From: Delphinapterus leucas
Taxonomy: Eukaryota; Chordata; Mammalia; Artiodactyla; Monodontidae
Assembly: GCF_002288925.2 (NCBI RefSeq)
Contig: NW_022098008.1
Span: 5,873,971 to 5,937,970, forward strand
Direction of reading: 5' to 3'
Length of the DNA: 64,000 bases
In this document: positions 1 through 11,734 of the stretch, in pieces
Numbering within the stretch: position 1 is the first letter of the stretch
Layout: each line of letters opens with the position of its first letter
Position numbers and translations under genes: made by a program
The notes under the pieces: generated by a model
What the model saw: only the letters and a program-made list of their open reading frames with translations
What the model was told of the DNA's origin: nothing
Databases searched by the model: none

Positions 1-1250
1 GTCTCAGCTTGTGATTCCACTGAGACCCCACCAAGAATTTGAAGAGGTTTTAGTAGAGGGAGGAAGGCTTCTCTCTAGTGTTTTGACTGTCATAGCATTT
101 AACTCAGACCCTGTACAGGGGTGGATGGGGGCTGCAGTAATATTTCCTGAGAACTACGACAGCCAGTGAACTAGGACTGGTGGAGGTCAATAAAACCCAC
201 ACATCTCCACCCACTCATTTTTGCAAAACACCAATTTTGAATGTGACTTTAGAAATCTAATCCATCTCCAAGGACTAAAGACTTAAAAGTAGGTTCTCAT
301 TGAAAAATTAATAAGGTATTTAAAAACCTACTAGTCTTGTTCAATCCTGCATTCATCTTTCTTTTCCTTCAAAGGAATTTACACCCTTGTGTTTCCTGTG
401 CTCTACTGAATGTATACTAAAGTGATCTTAACCTCAAATCTCTTACAATCTGACTACACTGTGATTTCTCTATTATGGATGATTATTCATAATTTTTCCC
501 TACTCTTCTGAGATTGTAGGCATGGCACTTGTACACAATTCTCCTTTTTGCCATTAAGAAACATTTCAAATGCATTCAAATAATTCATCTGGTCAGAGAC
601 TTGGAAAGTCAATGGGATGAATAATTAAATCTCTCTAAGTCTTCCCTGGAAGTGAAAATACACATTGTTTGGTATCAAACCTTCTCAGTGGCTGAGCTAC
701 TTCTGGAAAAAAGAACACTAAACTGAATTCAAGTGTTGGTCTGCTAATCTGAGTGATTGTCCATTGGGGGTGGTTCCCTCTCCCTGCAGGACGTTTGGAA
801 ACATGCCAGGGCAGCGACAGTGATGGAAAACTCGATGAGTGGGTTTGTTGCTGGCTTTTGGTGCTCTGGAGCATAAGATGCTAATCTTCTTGCACCCCAA
901 ACCCTCTCCCTCAAAATGCACTGAATGCCTTCGTTATGTTGAGCCCTAGATTCTGCCGCAGGAGTCAGTCTTCTTTAGGGTGGGATATTGGATTTGTCCT
1001 ATGATTAATAGGGGGAAAATGTCATTACTTGTCCAATTATGGAAATTTTTCATGTGATTTTATCCTCATTATTGATTATGAGCAATCATTGAGGAACAAA
1101 TTCCCAAACTCCAAAGAAAATGGCTATTATTCTATTTCAGTCTGATGTTGCTTCGTACCTTTATTGCTACAACATCTGAGTCCATTCTTATTCTCTCAAT
1201 CCATCTGGTATATTTTCTAATGTTCTTTGAATTCTGTGATTTTCATAACA
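1..1250. other. No recognisable gene or repeat
   Basis: I read both strands and see only short chance open frames, no splice-flanked conserved frame and no repeat that I can name. Base composition is ordinary AT-rich mammalian intergenic or intronic sequence. Confidence 0.5.
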
Positions 1251-1254
1251 CTCT

Positions 1255-1540
1255 CTAGCTCAAAGACCTTAATGGCTCCCTATGTCAGAGCCAAATTTCT
1301 CTGCCTGGCTTTCAAAATAATCAGTTCTCCCCACCATCCTCACATTCATACTTTTCCCAAAGATGGCTCAGACACTCAGCCAGGGTAGTCTCCTCACTAG
1401 CTCATAAATATCTCCTTCTTCCTGCTAACTTGCCTTGATGATGCCTCTTTCCCTAATATAGAAACATCCTGTATTTCTCTCTGCTTTTTCAAATTCTACC
1501 AATCTTTCAAGAACTAATTTTATTCTGCCTCTTCTTTAAC
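1255..1540 (+). repeat. L2 LINE fragment (probable)
   Basis: The order of phrases such as CTTAATGGCTCCCTATG followed by a pyrimidine-rich stretch is what a diverged L2 body looks like in the sense direction. Divergence is high and the boundaries are approximate. It lies just upstream of a MIR, a common arrangement of ancient mammalian repeats. Confidence 0.45.
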
Positions 1541-1564
1541 ACAGTACATGAAACACTTAAGAGC

Positions 1565-1765
1565 CTGAGCTTTGAAAGTAGACAATCTAAGATCAAATCT
1601 AAGCCTTACCTCTCACTGAAAAGTACTTAATCTTTTTCAAGTTCAGTTTTCTCATCTATAAAATGGGGATAATAATTCTATCTCAAAGTATCATTAAAGT
1701 TTTTAAATAAAATACATACAAATTATTTAGTGTAGTACCTGGTATGTAGTAAGTTCCTAAACAAG
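1565..1765 (+). repeat. MIR SINE
   Basis: The core and 3' part of a mammalian-wide interspersed repeat are recognisable: an AAGAGCCTGAGCTTTG-like core, then TTTTCTCATCTATAAAATGGGGATAATAATTC and a tail containing GTACCTGGTATGTAGTAAG. The phrase corresponding to 'cctcatctgtaaaatggggataataat' is the best-preserved part of MIR in any mammal. Confidence 0.8.
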
Positions 1766-1899
1766 GAACTGAGATAGGTGAGCATCCATCAAGGGTAATT
1801 AATATTTCACTGAATACACCTGCCCTCCCTGATTTTCTTGTCTGCTGGTCTCATTTAGAATTTAGAGTTTCAATCTAATAAATTAGTACCTAGTGTATA

Positions 1900-2180
1900 C
1901 TACTGATAGCATTGTGTAATCTACCAGTGGGGTATCCCAATTAGACTAAAAACCCTTTGAGGGTAAAGAAAGTGTTTATACTCCTTCTGCATCTCCACAG
2001 TACCTGGTACCATGGTGAGCACATTTATTAGATGCTAAACAGAGATTCGTCCATTCATTCAGCCAGCCCAATGTACCAACCACTCTGCTACTACTGGGAA
2101 TAGACTGGGGAGTAAATGGATACACTACTTGCAAGAAGCTTACAGATGAATAGAGGAGACAGACACATAAGTGCACAGGT
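1900..2180. repeat. Two L2 3'-end fragments, head to head
   Basis: At about 1940-2035 the sense L2 end is seen (CCACAGTACCTGGTACCATGG, then a diverged form of 'gcacttaataaatgc'). At about 2052-2175 the complement of an L2 end is seen (ATTCATTCAGCCA, ACTGGGAATAGACTGGGGAG, then CAAGAAGCTTACAGATGAATAG). Both are old and diverged. Boundaries are approximate. Confidence 0.5.
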
Positions 2181-2189
2181 GTGAGGAGA

Positions 2190-2900
2190 ATGGGAGGGTT
2201 TAGTGATAGAGATAGCCACTTCTCCAGTATTGCTCTACATAAGTTTGTTTTATAAGTATATTTTATCCATATTAGAACCAGAGGAATGATTCCTTATCTA
2301 AGCAATGTACTGGTAAATGATTAACAGTTGGCTCTTAGGGGAAACCAGAAAGCCCTGGTTTGTAGTGTTGGCCAATTTCCATGGTGTAAATACTCCCAAC
2401 ATGGCCAATTTCAAGCAACCAAAATGATATTACTTAACATGGAGTTGCTTAACATGAAATGTACTACACGACACACCCTTATATAGCATTGCCACCATCC
2501 ACGCATACAATAGATGTAAATAACCATAAGAGCATAGAAAATGGAAAGTACAGTCAAATAACTGAGTTAATGAGCTTTGAATATTTATTATATTTTAATA
2601 TATGTAGAATTGATTAAATTGTAACTTTATATAAGCTAATTTTAATAATGGCTGTGTTTAACAACTAAAAAATGTAATAATTCTCATAGCTTGTATGAGC
2701 TGGCTCCAAACAGCACTCTTTATATTCAATTTCCAACCCTTAAAGCTAGGTGGAATGTTAGCATTTTATTATTGGTTATCAAGTTGAATTTTTAAAAAGT
2801 AAGTCTGTTTTAGATTGCACTTAGATGCCAAAAAACTTCAATTTTCAGTTGCTTTTATACATACAGAACAGATTTGTGGATAGAATAATTTTTTCAATTA
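2190..2900. other. No recognisable feature
   Basis: AT-rich sequence without a repeat I can name and without a credible coding frame. Confidence 0.45.
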
Positions 2901-2904
2901 CTGG

Positions 2905-3760
2905 TCTTTATTTATTTTTAAACTATTTTTTGTGAAAAATTCCAAACATTTACACAAGAATAGTGTAATAAACCTCCCTGTTTCTGTTACCTATTATCAA
3001 CTATTTCACCTTCTGGTCATTTTAGTTTAATTTATCCCCCTCACCCCAACGATTTTATTCCTCTGCCTACATATCAGACCATTTCTGCATCTACTTTACC
3101 CCTGTATTACCCTCCACATTATTTTGAATAAAATGTTTCATTTCATCTATAAATATGTCAGTGTATCTAAAATATACAGGCTGCTTTTCCTTAACATAAC
3201 TACAATATCATTACCACATTTTAAAAATATATAATTTCTTAACATCATCAAGTATCTCCAGTCAGTATTCAAAAGTCTAATTGTCTCATTGAAGCCACAA
3301 ATGCTCTTCTTTGTGTTTTTTTACAGCTTGTTTGAATTTGGGTACAATCCACACATTATGATGGATTGATCAATTTCTTCTGTCTCTTTTAATCAGTAGA
3401 ATTTTCTCTCTGTATCATTTTTTCATTAGAATACATTTGCAGAATGAATAAGATCAATTTTTCTGTAGAGTCATCCACAGATTGGATTTTGATGTTTGCC
3501 TCCACACGTTATATAGGGGTTGCGTGTATAACAACTTATCTCCTTTATATAGATCATTGGATTTAGATGAGCTCGATCAGATTCAGGTTCAGTTTTCATG
3601 GCAAGACTGCTTCCTTGGTGGTGGTGTGGTTCTCTGTAGAAAGGCTGACAGGGTCTGACTGTCTCTCTTCTTATGATGTTGGCTTCTGTTAATCCTCAAT
3701 GACTGTATCCACTAATCACTGGGGTCATACAATGGCCATATTCTAATTTCTATCATACTT
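2905..3760 (-). repeat. Ancient LINE fragment (L1M-type 3' region, class uncertain)
   Basis: The strand read here carries phrases typical of an old, abundant mammalian interspersed repeat: GTGAAAAATTCCAAACATTTACACAAG, then CTATAAATATGTCAGTGTATCT, AACATCATCAAGTATC, and a terminal GATCAGATTCAGGTTCAG. I believe it is the complement of an L1M/L1ME-type 3' untranslated region, but I cannot exclude another old family. Its right end abuts a younger L1 tail in the opposite orientation at 3818. Confidence 0.45.
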
Positions 3761-3817
3761 TCTTCACATATTAGCTGAAACACATCTATAAATGAAAACG
3801 TCTCTTCAAAATAGAGC

Positions 3818-4421
3818 TAAGGTATGATAATCCCACTCCTGGGCATATATCTAGAGAAAACCATACTTCAAAAACATACATGCACACCAATGTTCATAGC
3901 AGCACTATGTACAATAGCCAAGACTTGGAAGCAACATAAATGTCCATCAACAGAGGAATGGATAAAGAAGATGTGGTATATATATACAATGGAATATTAC
4001 TCAGCCATAAAAAGAATGAAGTAATGCCATTTGCAGCAACATGGATGGATCTAGAGATTATCATACTAAGTGAAGTAAGTCAGACAGAGAAAGACAAATA
4101 TCGTATGATATTACTTATATGTGGAATCTTAAAAAACTGATACAAATCAACTTATTTACAAAACAGAAACAGACTCACAGACTTAGGAAACAAACTTATG
4201 GTTACCAAAGAGGAAACGTGGCTGGGGGGAGGGATAAATTAGGAAGTTGGGATAAACATGTACACACTACTATATATAAAATAAATAATCAACAAGGACC
4301 TACTATATAGCATAGGGAACTCTACTCAATACTCTGTAATAACCTATATGGTGAAAGAATCTGAAAAAGAATAGATATATGTATATGTATAACTAAAAAA
4401 AAAATGAATGAGAAAAAAAAA
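3818..4421 (+). mobile_element. L1 3' end, 5'-truncated
   Basis: The first half encodes the extreme C terminus of L1 ORF2 (3824-4024). Motifs are IPLLGIY, MFIAAL, TIAKTWKQ, WIKKMW and YTMEYYSAIK, ending near 4140. The second half is a cetartiodactyl-type L1 3' UTR, with GGTTACCAAAGAGGAAACG, a G-rich block at 4220-4235, and 'actatatagcatagggaac'-type text, ending in A-rich sequence at 4398-4421. The left end is a truncation: no ORF2 sequence lies upstream. It is a dead insertion of intermediate age. Confidence 0.85.
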
Positions 4422-4424
4422 CTT

Positions 4425-5050
4425 CTCTTCATTCACTGTTTGGTTAGCCAGTGGTACAATTCATTTAGGAAAAAGCAAATAAATGTTTGTTTCTTCTCCT
4501 TTACTTACCTGTTTTCAAAGTAAGTTGGTCACTAGCATTGTTCCACAGTTACTGATTTCTAGTAAAGAAAGACTTTCTACAACTTTTGATTCAGATTTTC
4601 AGGGAGTGTCAAAAACCATACCACTCAATACATTTTTATATACCTGCCTCAGCAAATAAACTAGCAATACTTTCTAAATGATATAAAAAGTTATGGGTGT
4701 ATTTTAGAAAAAAAATTTTTTTTTGCTTTCTTGGATGGTTTTCCCCATGACATTAGTGTTTAAAACAAGATGAATAACATAGAATTTTATCAGATGTGGC
4801 CTCAGAAATTACCCCATCCATATGCCTCATTAAATGTAAATTTAGGGAAATGAGGCCAGTCGAAATCAAGCCACCCATCCAGAATGGCTCCAACAATTGA
4901 TATGAGGCCTGGTTCCAGAATTCTTGTTTCCTATTCCAGGAATCTTTTCTGCAGTCTGACTAAAAGGGTGGTTCTACCAGGAATTCTAGTTAAAGTCATT
5001 AGTAAGTATAAGGAAGCAAATCTCACTCTCACAGACTATGCTCAAATTAA
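4425..5050. other. No recognisable feature
   Basis: No repeat or gene recognised. A 67-codon open frame begins at 4884 but has no family resemblance, and its end runs into the adjacent L1 tail. Confidence 0.4.
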
Positions 5051-5055
5051 AATAA

Positions 5056-5358
5056 GCTACCAAGCAGAAATAGGGACACAGATGTAGAGAACCAGTGAGT
5101 GTACACCAATGGGGGAAGGGGAGATGGGATGACTTGGGAGATTGGGTTTGACATATATACATTACTATGTATAAAATAGATAACTAAGAACCTACTGTAT
5201 AGCACAAGAAACACTACTCAGTGCTCTGTGGTGACCTAAATGGGAAGGAAATCCAAAAAGAGGGGGTATATGTATATATGTATAACTGATTCAGTTTGCG
5301 GCACAGCAGAAACTAACACAACATTGTAAAGCAACTATACTCCAATTAAAAAAAAAAA
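5056..5358 (+). mobile_element. L1 3' UTR tail
   Basis: A 3'-UTR-only L1 fragment. It shows ACAGATGTAGAGAACCAGTG, the G-rich block GGGGGAAGGGGAGATGGG, a diverged 'aaacactactcagtgctctgtg', and the terminal phrase AACACAACATTGTAAAGCAACTATACTCCAATT before an A-tail. The terminal phrase is the same 3' end carried by the other young L1 copies here (21250-21300, complement at 34740, 48750 and 53530). Confidence 0.85.
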
Positions 5359-5569
5359 GGATCATTCAAAAGTTCATTCCAAGTCAGACATTTTGGAACT
5401 CAAAATATTTTCCCAAAGTAACTCAAATTTCACTGCTGGTTAAAACCCAGATGGCACTAATAAACTATTCTTAGTCATCATTTAACACAAATACAGAGCC
5501 CTACATGTGAAGCACTGTTAACAACTGCCCTCTTATAGAAGTTGATGAGCATACGAAAACTTTCATTGA

Positions 5570-5725
5570 AAATATTCTACCATGTCCAGGGAACTTTCTA
5601 TGCGCTTCTTCATTTCATTTCCACAGCAATCCTGAGAGGTAGGTAGTACCAGGCCCACCCTACCAAGAGACATTTGAGGTCAAAATAAGGAACTCAGAAA
5701 GGCACAGTACGAGGTGGAGCTTGGA
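5570..5725 (-). repeat. MIR SINE fragment
   Basis: The complement of the MIR core and 3' part is seen: ATTTCATTTCCACAGCAATCCTGAGAGGTAGGTAG, then a degraded 'aggaaactcagaaaggcacag' segment. This is the familiar antisense 'ttttacagatgaggaaactgaggct' block in diverged form. Confidence 0.6.
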
Positions 5726-5894
5726 GTGGAAACTGGAAGGCCAGTGGCAGGATGATTCAGGGGGTTCATTGGAAGAGTTGAGTGTGGGATGCTGATTCAA
5801 CTGAGAAAAGGGTCCCACGTTATGGAATTGTATCAGGAAAGCAAAAGAGGACTCTGATCCTCACTTCACAAGGAAGCTGTGTCTATATGAAGGA

Positions 5895-6405
5895 GACTGT
5901 GGTAGGCACCCTCTCTGATGGCTCTCAAGGGTCTCTACTCCTGATAATCCCATCCAGTAAGAGAACATCATACTAATCCACTGCAAATCAAGAGAATATG
6001 GCAGGAGTGATGGGATATTACTCCTGAAATCAGATCACAAGTAGCCCGTGGCTTCCTTTGGCTCTCAGGTCACCCATGCTGGAGGAAACCAGCTACCATG
6101 TTGACGGAGCAGCCTTGTGGAGAAGCCAAAATGGTGAAGGGCTGAGGGCTCCATCCACAGCCCTGGAGGAGTTTATCCACACCCACGGGAGTGTTTTGGA
6201 AGAGAATCCTTGACCCAGTTGACCCTTGAGCTGACTGGATCCCTGGCTGATATCTTGACCTACAATCTCATGACAGACCTAAGAGGCCAGAACTACCCAT
6301 CCAGCTTGAATTCCTGATTCACAGAAACTGGGATAATGTTTGTTGTTTAAGTTGCTAAAAGTTTTAGGGTAATTTGTTAAACAACAGACAGCTAACTCAG
6401 TGTCA
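5895..6405 (+). repeat. MaLR-type LTR (MLT1-like)
   Basis: Phrases in order match the long, old MLT1-type LTRs of the ERVL-MaLR group: GAGAATATGGCAGGAGTGATGGGAT, CCAGCTACCATGTTG, GAGCAGCCTTGTGGAGA, 'gatatcttgacctacaatctcatgacaga', CCTGATTCACAGAAACTG, and the polyadenylation end TGTTTGTTGTTTAAGTTGC followed by 'ggtaatttgtta'. No internal retroviral sequence flanks it, so it is a solo LTR. Subfamily assignment needs a consensus comparison. Confidence 0.6.
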
Positions 6406-6559
6406 TTCCTAAATCAATGAATGTCTGTTCTTTATTAATGTACTTTTATATGTAAGTAGTCATTTATTTAGGAATGCTATTTTTTATGTTAAGATAACAG
6501 TCCTTTTTTTTCCCCAGTTACAATCTTTTATCTCTGAAGAATAACAAAAGTCAAATAAA

Positions 6560-6560
<1 letters not shown>

Positions 6561-6592
<32 letters not shown>
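6561..6592. repeat. (TA)16 microsatellite
   Basis: Sixteen uninterrupted TA units follow AATAAAG and continue into imperfect TATGTA repeats up to about 6620. A tract of this length is expected to be length-polymorphic. Confidence 0.95.
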
Positions 6593-6598
<6 letters not shown>

Positions 6599-6621
6599 GT
6601 ATGTATATATGTATTATATAT

Positions 6622-6820
6622 TAGTGGTTGTCAACTGGGGGAGATTCAATCCCCCAAGAAACATTTGGCAATGGCAATATCTGAGGACATTTTTGGAGCT
6701 TGCTACTGGAACCTAGTGGGTGGAAGCAGGGATGCTGTAAAACATCCTACAGTGCACAGGGCAGCCTCCCACAGCAAAGAATTATCCAGTCTAAAATGTC
6801 AATAGTTGTTGAGAAATCTT
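6622..6820 (+). mobile_element. MER20 DNA transposon (hAT-Charlie)
   Basis: Near full length (about 200 bp, against about 220 bp in the family). It opens AGTGGTTGTCAACTGGGGG and keeps CATTTGGCAATGGCAATATC, GACATTTTTGG, CTAGTGGGTGGAAGC, AGGGATGCTGTAAAACATCC, CAGGGCAGCCTCCCACA, AAAGAATTATCCAG, and a terminal GTTGAGAAATCTT that pairs with the start. It is non-autonomous and non-coding. Members of this family have been co-opted as regulatory elements in eutherians. Nothing in this sequence shows that this copy is one of them. Confidence 0.85.
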
Positions 6821-6829
6821 AATAAATAA

Positions 6830-7745
6830 CCACTGAACTATATCTATCTGGAAAATAACTGTATTTACCAAGTTGAAGCTTTAAGATATTACACTGAAAC
6901 CATAAGAGATAAATATGTATTTCTACACTATTTTTCATTTCTGTTCTTCCTAGTAACATTCTTTTGCCAAATTGAAATGAAAATATTTTAATTATATAAA
7001 AGCAATTTTCTTTCCATTAATGCAAATAGCATTTGTTTTAATGTGTGAAACAGTGGGTAATACAGTGGTGTGTTCAAGTTGTTGATTGTTCTTGTTGTTA
7101 TCAGGAACATGTAGATTGATATTTTTGAAAAGTAATTGTTTGACATTAAACGTGGTACATCATGTTTCACAAAATTCAACACTGACTGATGAAAATAACA
7201 GTATCCCAGTGTGTGGGTGACTCTAAATAAGTAAATTGAGAACAGATATTTATAGAGTGCCTACAAATGAGACACATTTATTATAGGCAAGTGGCTCCCA
7301 TCACCCTTTTCTAAACGATGGATTGCCGTCAAGGTTCAGAATGTAATGAAGGTGGAGAAATCAAACATTTTCTCACAACTCTTACAAATATGGAACAGAT
7401 CAATCACAAATTTGGAATGAATGACGTTGTTCGGATGAGCCATGTAAAATCCACGATATAGAGTTTACCCCCTTAGAAAGGCTTTCAGAGGTCTAAGCAA
7501 AGAGTATATAGAGAGCAGATTATCTTAGAAAAAATAAGTAAATGTAGTAGAATTTACTTTATTTATTATCAGAATAAGTAGAGACATCTCAGATTCAGAA
7601 GGAGCTGAAAGTACAGTAATTAAAAACAATGTTGCTCGCTGAGGTGTGATTACCTAGAAGTCAGGCTGAATTTTTCCTTTGAAGTAATAGCAACATCACA
7701 CAGTCTGTAAGGTTCCCAATTAGGGCTTTGATGAGAACTGTGGTG
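6830..7745. other. No recognisable feature
   Basis: No named repeat or gene. Open frames on both strands are short and unrelated to any family I know. Confidence 0.45.
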
Positions 7746-7759
7746 ATTAGCAGTAAAGA

Positions 7760-7900
7760 AATGGTAGCACAGTGCAGTGGTTAAAACCTTGAGTTGACAA
7801 ATCACAGATCTGAGCTCAAGTCTTGGCTCTGACACATCTAGCTGGCAAAAGTAGGTTTAAATGAAGATTAAGTTAGATACAGCATAAAAGGTTAGCACTC
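7760..7900 (+). repeat. MIR SINE
   Basis: The 5' tRNA-related half of MIR is readable: GTAGCACAGTGCAGTGGTTAAAACC, then GATCTGAGCTCAAGTCTTGGCTCTG. A degraded core and 'ggttagcactcaag' tail follow. Confidence 0.7.
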
Positions 7901-7904
7901 AAGT

Positions 7905-9690
7905 GTAGAAAAGAGTTCAAAATCTTGTTAGCTATTAGCATTGTGAATAAAAGTCTGATATGTAATGTCACTGCTGTTCCTTATACGATATCCTTTTTCA
8001 CTGAAACAGACACTACCCACCATGTAGCCCATGGCAACTCCGTGGTTCCCTTTCTGTATGTGGACTGACGTCAGCCATGAGGCAGGTGGAAGCCATGACA
8101 AGCTTCCACCCAGTGATGGAGATTTTCTGAAAGCCCTGGGCCTATTCACTGAATGTAATGTGATAACTCCATCAGCATCCTTACATGCCCACACACAAAG
8201 TCATTCTCACTTCTTCCATAACAAGATTTTTACAAGATGAAGCTTTTTGAATTTATAAACTTGTACCTGTGACATCACACCTACACCTCTGGTATTTGTG
8301 ATTGGATTTAAAAAGCATGTGTTTTACTCTAACGGTCTGGTACAGATCATTTATTTTACATTTCTCCGGATTCCCCACACTTTAATTTCTTAATCTAGTT
8401 GCTTTCACACTTACTGTTTAGGCACCAGATGGTCACATCAATGAGCTTGGATTATTTTGCCAAACAATGATAGGACATTTTCTGTAACAAAAAGTGTCTT
8501 GAAAATCTGAATTCAAATCTAAGTCATCTTCACATCAGTGCTCTAGATTTTCTCCAGAAATAAGATGGATTTAGCAAAGAAAGAGGAGCTCTTAGATTTC
8601 AATTCTGCCCTCAGATATTTTACATGGTTTATTGGCATTCTTTTCTTTTGAGGCATAGTTCTTTCATTTTAAAAACTTGCCCAGAGACCAGTATTCTTGT
8701 ACATGGCTTATTTTGTGTCATAAAACAAATCCATGTTCTAGATGAATGAGGGACAAAATATTAGGGGTGTTGTCTCTGCTGCTATTTTCCTCTTTGAAGC
8801 TCTATCAGAATACTAGGAGAAATTATTGAATAATAAATCCTAAGGAAAGAGTAGAGATCTGTCCATGATAGGGCTCTAGCATTAGCAGGGTTGAGTGGAA
8901 CATAACATCCCACTACAGGAAGCAGTTACTTTTCTATACAAAAGGAAAACTGTTTTAAAAAAAAAAAAAAAGGGTTAGGTTGGAAGTTTTTACAATACAT
9001 CAAGATGTCTTAGAAGAAATCTATCATTCTTTCATGGATTAAGCATAAAATATTGTAGGCATTTAGTCAACCTTTATGGAGTAAATGCATTCCTCTTCTA
9101 TGTCAAGACTGATAGGGCTGAACTTCGCAGGCATTTAATTTCAGGGACAGATTTAACTTCAACATTCTCTTTACCACACTTGTTGCAGGTAACCCAACGA
9201 AAAAAATGTAGTTAGGGTTAATGCATATTTACACAAGGATACATCATGTATCTACACATAAATGAATCTGACATCATTCAGTTCTGGGATTGGAGAAACT
9301 GAGCTGGCTCTGCGGTGGGAAACACGGTGGCTGCGTATCCAAAGCACAAGTCATCATATTATCTCTGTCACTGAGCTGAGGTTGGCTGAGGGTTGTCCCG
9401 GACCATGCCTCCCAAGTTTTCTGTTTTTTCTCATTTTTTATTCTCTGTGGAATCCTTACTTTCTTGCCAACTCTGTGATTCACTCTAAAATACTTGTTGT
9501 AGACTGCCCAGACCAATTTGGGAACAGATTGGAGAAGACTCATGTCTCAGCTTCCAGAGCCTGAGGGAGGGAGGGACTTTTGGAGTCCCCTTGATACTCA
9601 ACATAGTGTTCAAGCAAAAATCATGGGGGACTAGTGCTGAAGAAACCTCAAAACTTCTTGGGTGACCCAGTGCTGTGTAGGGATTGTTAT
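7905..9690. other. No recognisable feature
   Basis: About 1.8 kb with no named repeat. There is one A-run at 8956-8973. Open frames of up to 100 codons at 9262-9564 overlap on both strands and show no family motif, so I treat them as chance. Confidence 0.45.
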
Positions 9691-9699
9691 ATGCATTGG

Positions 9700-10210
9700 C
9701 CACATATTACCCCTCTATACTGGCTCTGCATTACTTCTTCACAGCAGGCTATGACCACTAGCTCAAAGCCTGCTGGCACCAAACTCAAATTTTTTACACA
9801 TGAATTTCTTTCAATAGAACCCAAAATATGCAGATTTTAGACTTTTAGAGCTTCCTTGCTTTGCATATCAATGAAATTGCACCCAACATCTACCAGCCAT
9901 AGATAAGACAAACTTTGTGGCTATAAAAACCCAAACTTCTGCTGCTCTTCAGAGCAATCTGACCCAGAGACTCCCCACCTAGGTGCTGAACAGCATCATC
10001 TAGACACATAAACCCCCTCCATGTGCTGCTGCCCTCAGAACTCCTCTTGTCCTCTTTATTTTCTGGCCAGTGGCCCCGTGCAGCTGTCTCTGAAAAGTTC
10101 TCTTGCCGGAGGGACTTCTCTCATGCAATCCTGTCCAAGTGCCATTCAGTAGAACTTGTTGTGCTCACCATCATCTCATGGTCCTGTATTTTCCTTGGTC
10201 AGCTCTGAAA
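9700..10210 (+). repeat. Possible solo LTR remnant
   Basis: The stretch 9840-9970 has the layout of an endogenous-retrovirus LTR: a TATA-like GCTATAAAAACCC at about 9921, then CTTCTGCTGCTCTTCAGAGCAATCTGACCCAGAG. I cannot find terminal TG/CA ends or a TSD, and I cannot name a family. The call rests only on this promoter-like arrangement. Confidence 0.28.
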
Positions 10211-10229
10211 TCCTCAAAGTTGCCACAGG

Positions 10230-11430
10230 GACCAATAAAACACGTAGCCAACAGAGGAACAGAGATTAATCTGGGAAGGCAGCACATGCAGCAGTACCTT
10301 GCCACTGGACCAAGGACTGACAACCAGGGAACAGGCAAGGAAGCAGATCCTTCCAAGGGATGCTGGGGTAGAAGGAAGGCAGTCCTTGAAGCGCATCCAG
10401 GGAAAGCTGGTGCTGAGAGTTGATGACTCATGACCAAGTGTCAGCACCTCCACCCAACCTTGGCTCTTTATTAACAGCCCCCCAACCATGCTGGGATTTA
10501 GACAGAATTCTGTGGAGGGCTGGAGAGGAAACTGCAATGCCGGCAGTTGTGCACAATCAGCTAAGATTAAGTTGTGGTCATTGTTGGTAGAGGAGGCTGG
10601 AGATAAAAATAAAGTCAGCTATAATAAAATTAAAGTATAGAAAAGTGTTACATTGTTCACTCAGCTGAGTTGGTGACCTGGTAAAATTTTACCTACTAGA
10701 TCTGTTTTGTATTCTGATCCAACTAAAATTAGAACATTTTTGGCCTTCCCACGTGCTGCAGATCAATTCATCAATTTCCAACTGGCTTCAATCTGTTGGG
10801 TCTGATAGACCACTCCATACTGTTAACATTTTCTTGTTCAGAGAAAAGTGTTAAAAAAACATCAAAGCCATAATAAGAAAAAGTTGACTCTATTGAATTA
10901 ATCTACTGAAGTTTTCTCAAAATATTTACTGGTGTTGTTCAAAGAAAAATAAGTACAAACAGCACAAGAGATGAATTTATTGTGAAGCTAATGAAACTTT
11001 AGTTACATAGCTGTCATTTACAAAGGCCTTTCCCAGGGGCCTTGAATGGGCCCTAGAAATTTCATATTAATAATTGCATGGTCTTTATCTCAAGGAAAAA
11101 ACCCTTTATTCCCCAAACTTGAATAGTCCCCCAAATAGCATATTCCAACCAAAGTTAAGATGTTATCAAGCAGAGTTGTGATTCTGTGTCATGTGAGTTT
11201 GACTCCAGTGTAGCCACTTCTGTGTCTGAAGTCTGGAAGGCTCAGAAGAGTTGGATCCTGAGACCACGCTCGACTTTCAGGACCCAGAGACCAGATGACG
11301 TCCAGGATTCTTTCAAGCTCAGATAAAACAATGACTGGAAATCCATACCCTATTTGGTAAGTTAGTATACCTACATGGGTTCATTTGAGGTAACATATTA
11401 GTTGTATATGCTGTAGGATGGTCTTCCAAA
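10230..11430. other. No recognisable feature
   Basis: No named repeat. Overlapping open frames on both strands at 10103-10537 (106, 88 and 107 codons) are mutually overlapping and lack family motifs. Confidence 0.4.
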
Positions 11431-11439
11431 TCTACTCAA

Positions 11440-11575
11440 AATTTAGGTGAATGTGGACAATCACTTAACTTTCCAGCTTCAATTTTTCATCTATGAAATG
11501 GAGGTGATAATGTCTACATCATAAGGAAGGAATGAGTACTAAAGGAGAGAACATGTGCATAGCCTAGGTCTGTCT
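11440..11575 (+). repeat. MIR SINE fragment
   Basis: The MIR core and 3' block is readable: GACAATCACTTAACTTTCCAGCTTC, TTTTTCATCTATGAAATGGAGGTGATAATG, and 'catgtgcatagcctag'. Confidence 0.65.
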
Positions 11576-11734
11576 TGAAATAAATGTTTCCAATTCACAT
11601 GTCCCTGATGCTTAACTGTGCATTGGATGAAGGTCTAGATAGATGACAAAAAGTGAGAGCTTATTCCCTGACATTATATGCAAGTCCCCAGCTGAAGAAA
11701 CGATGGTAGTTAACCTCTAACTGGCCAAAGGTCC

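Noticed and set aside
10103..10537. Overlapping frames of 106-107 codons on both strands
   Set aside because: Open on both strands at once with no motif, in slightly GC-richer sequence, which is expected by chance.
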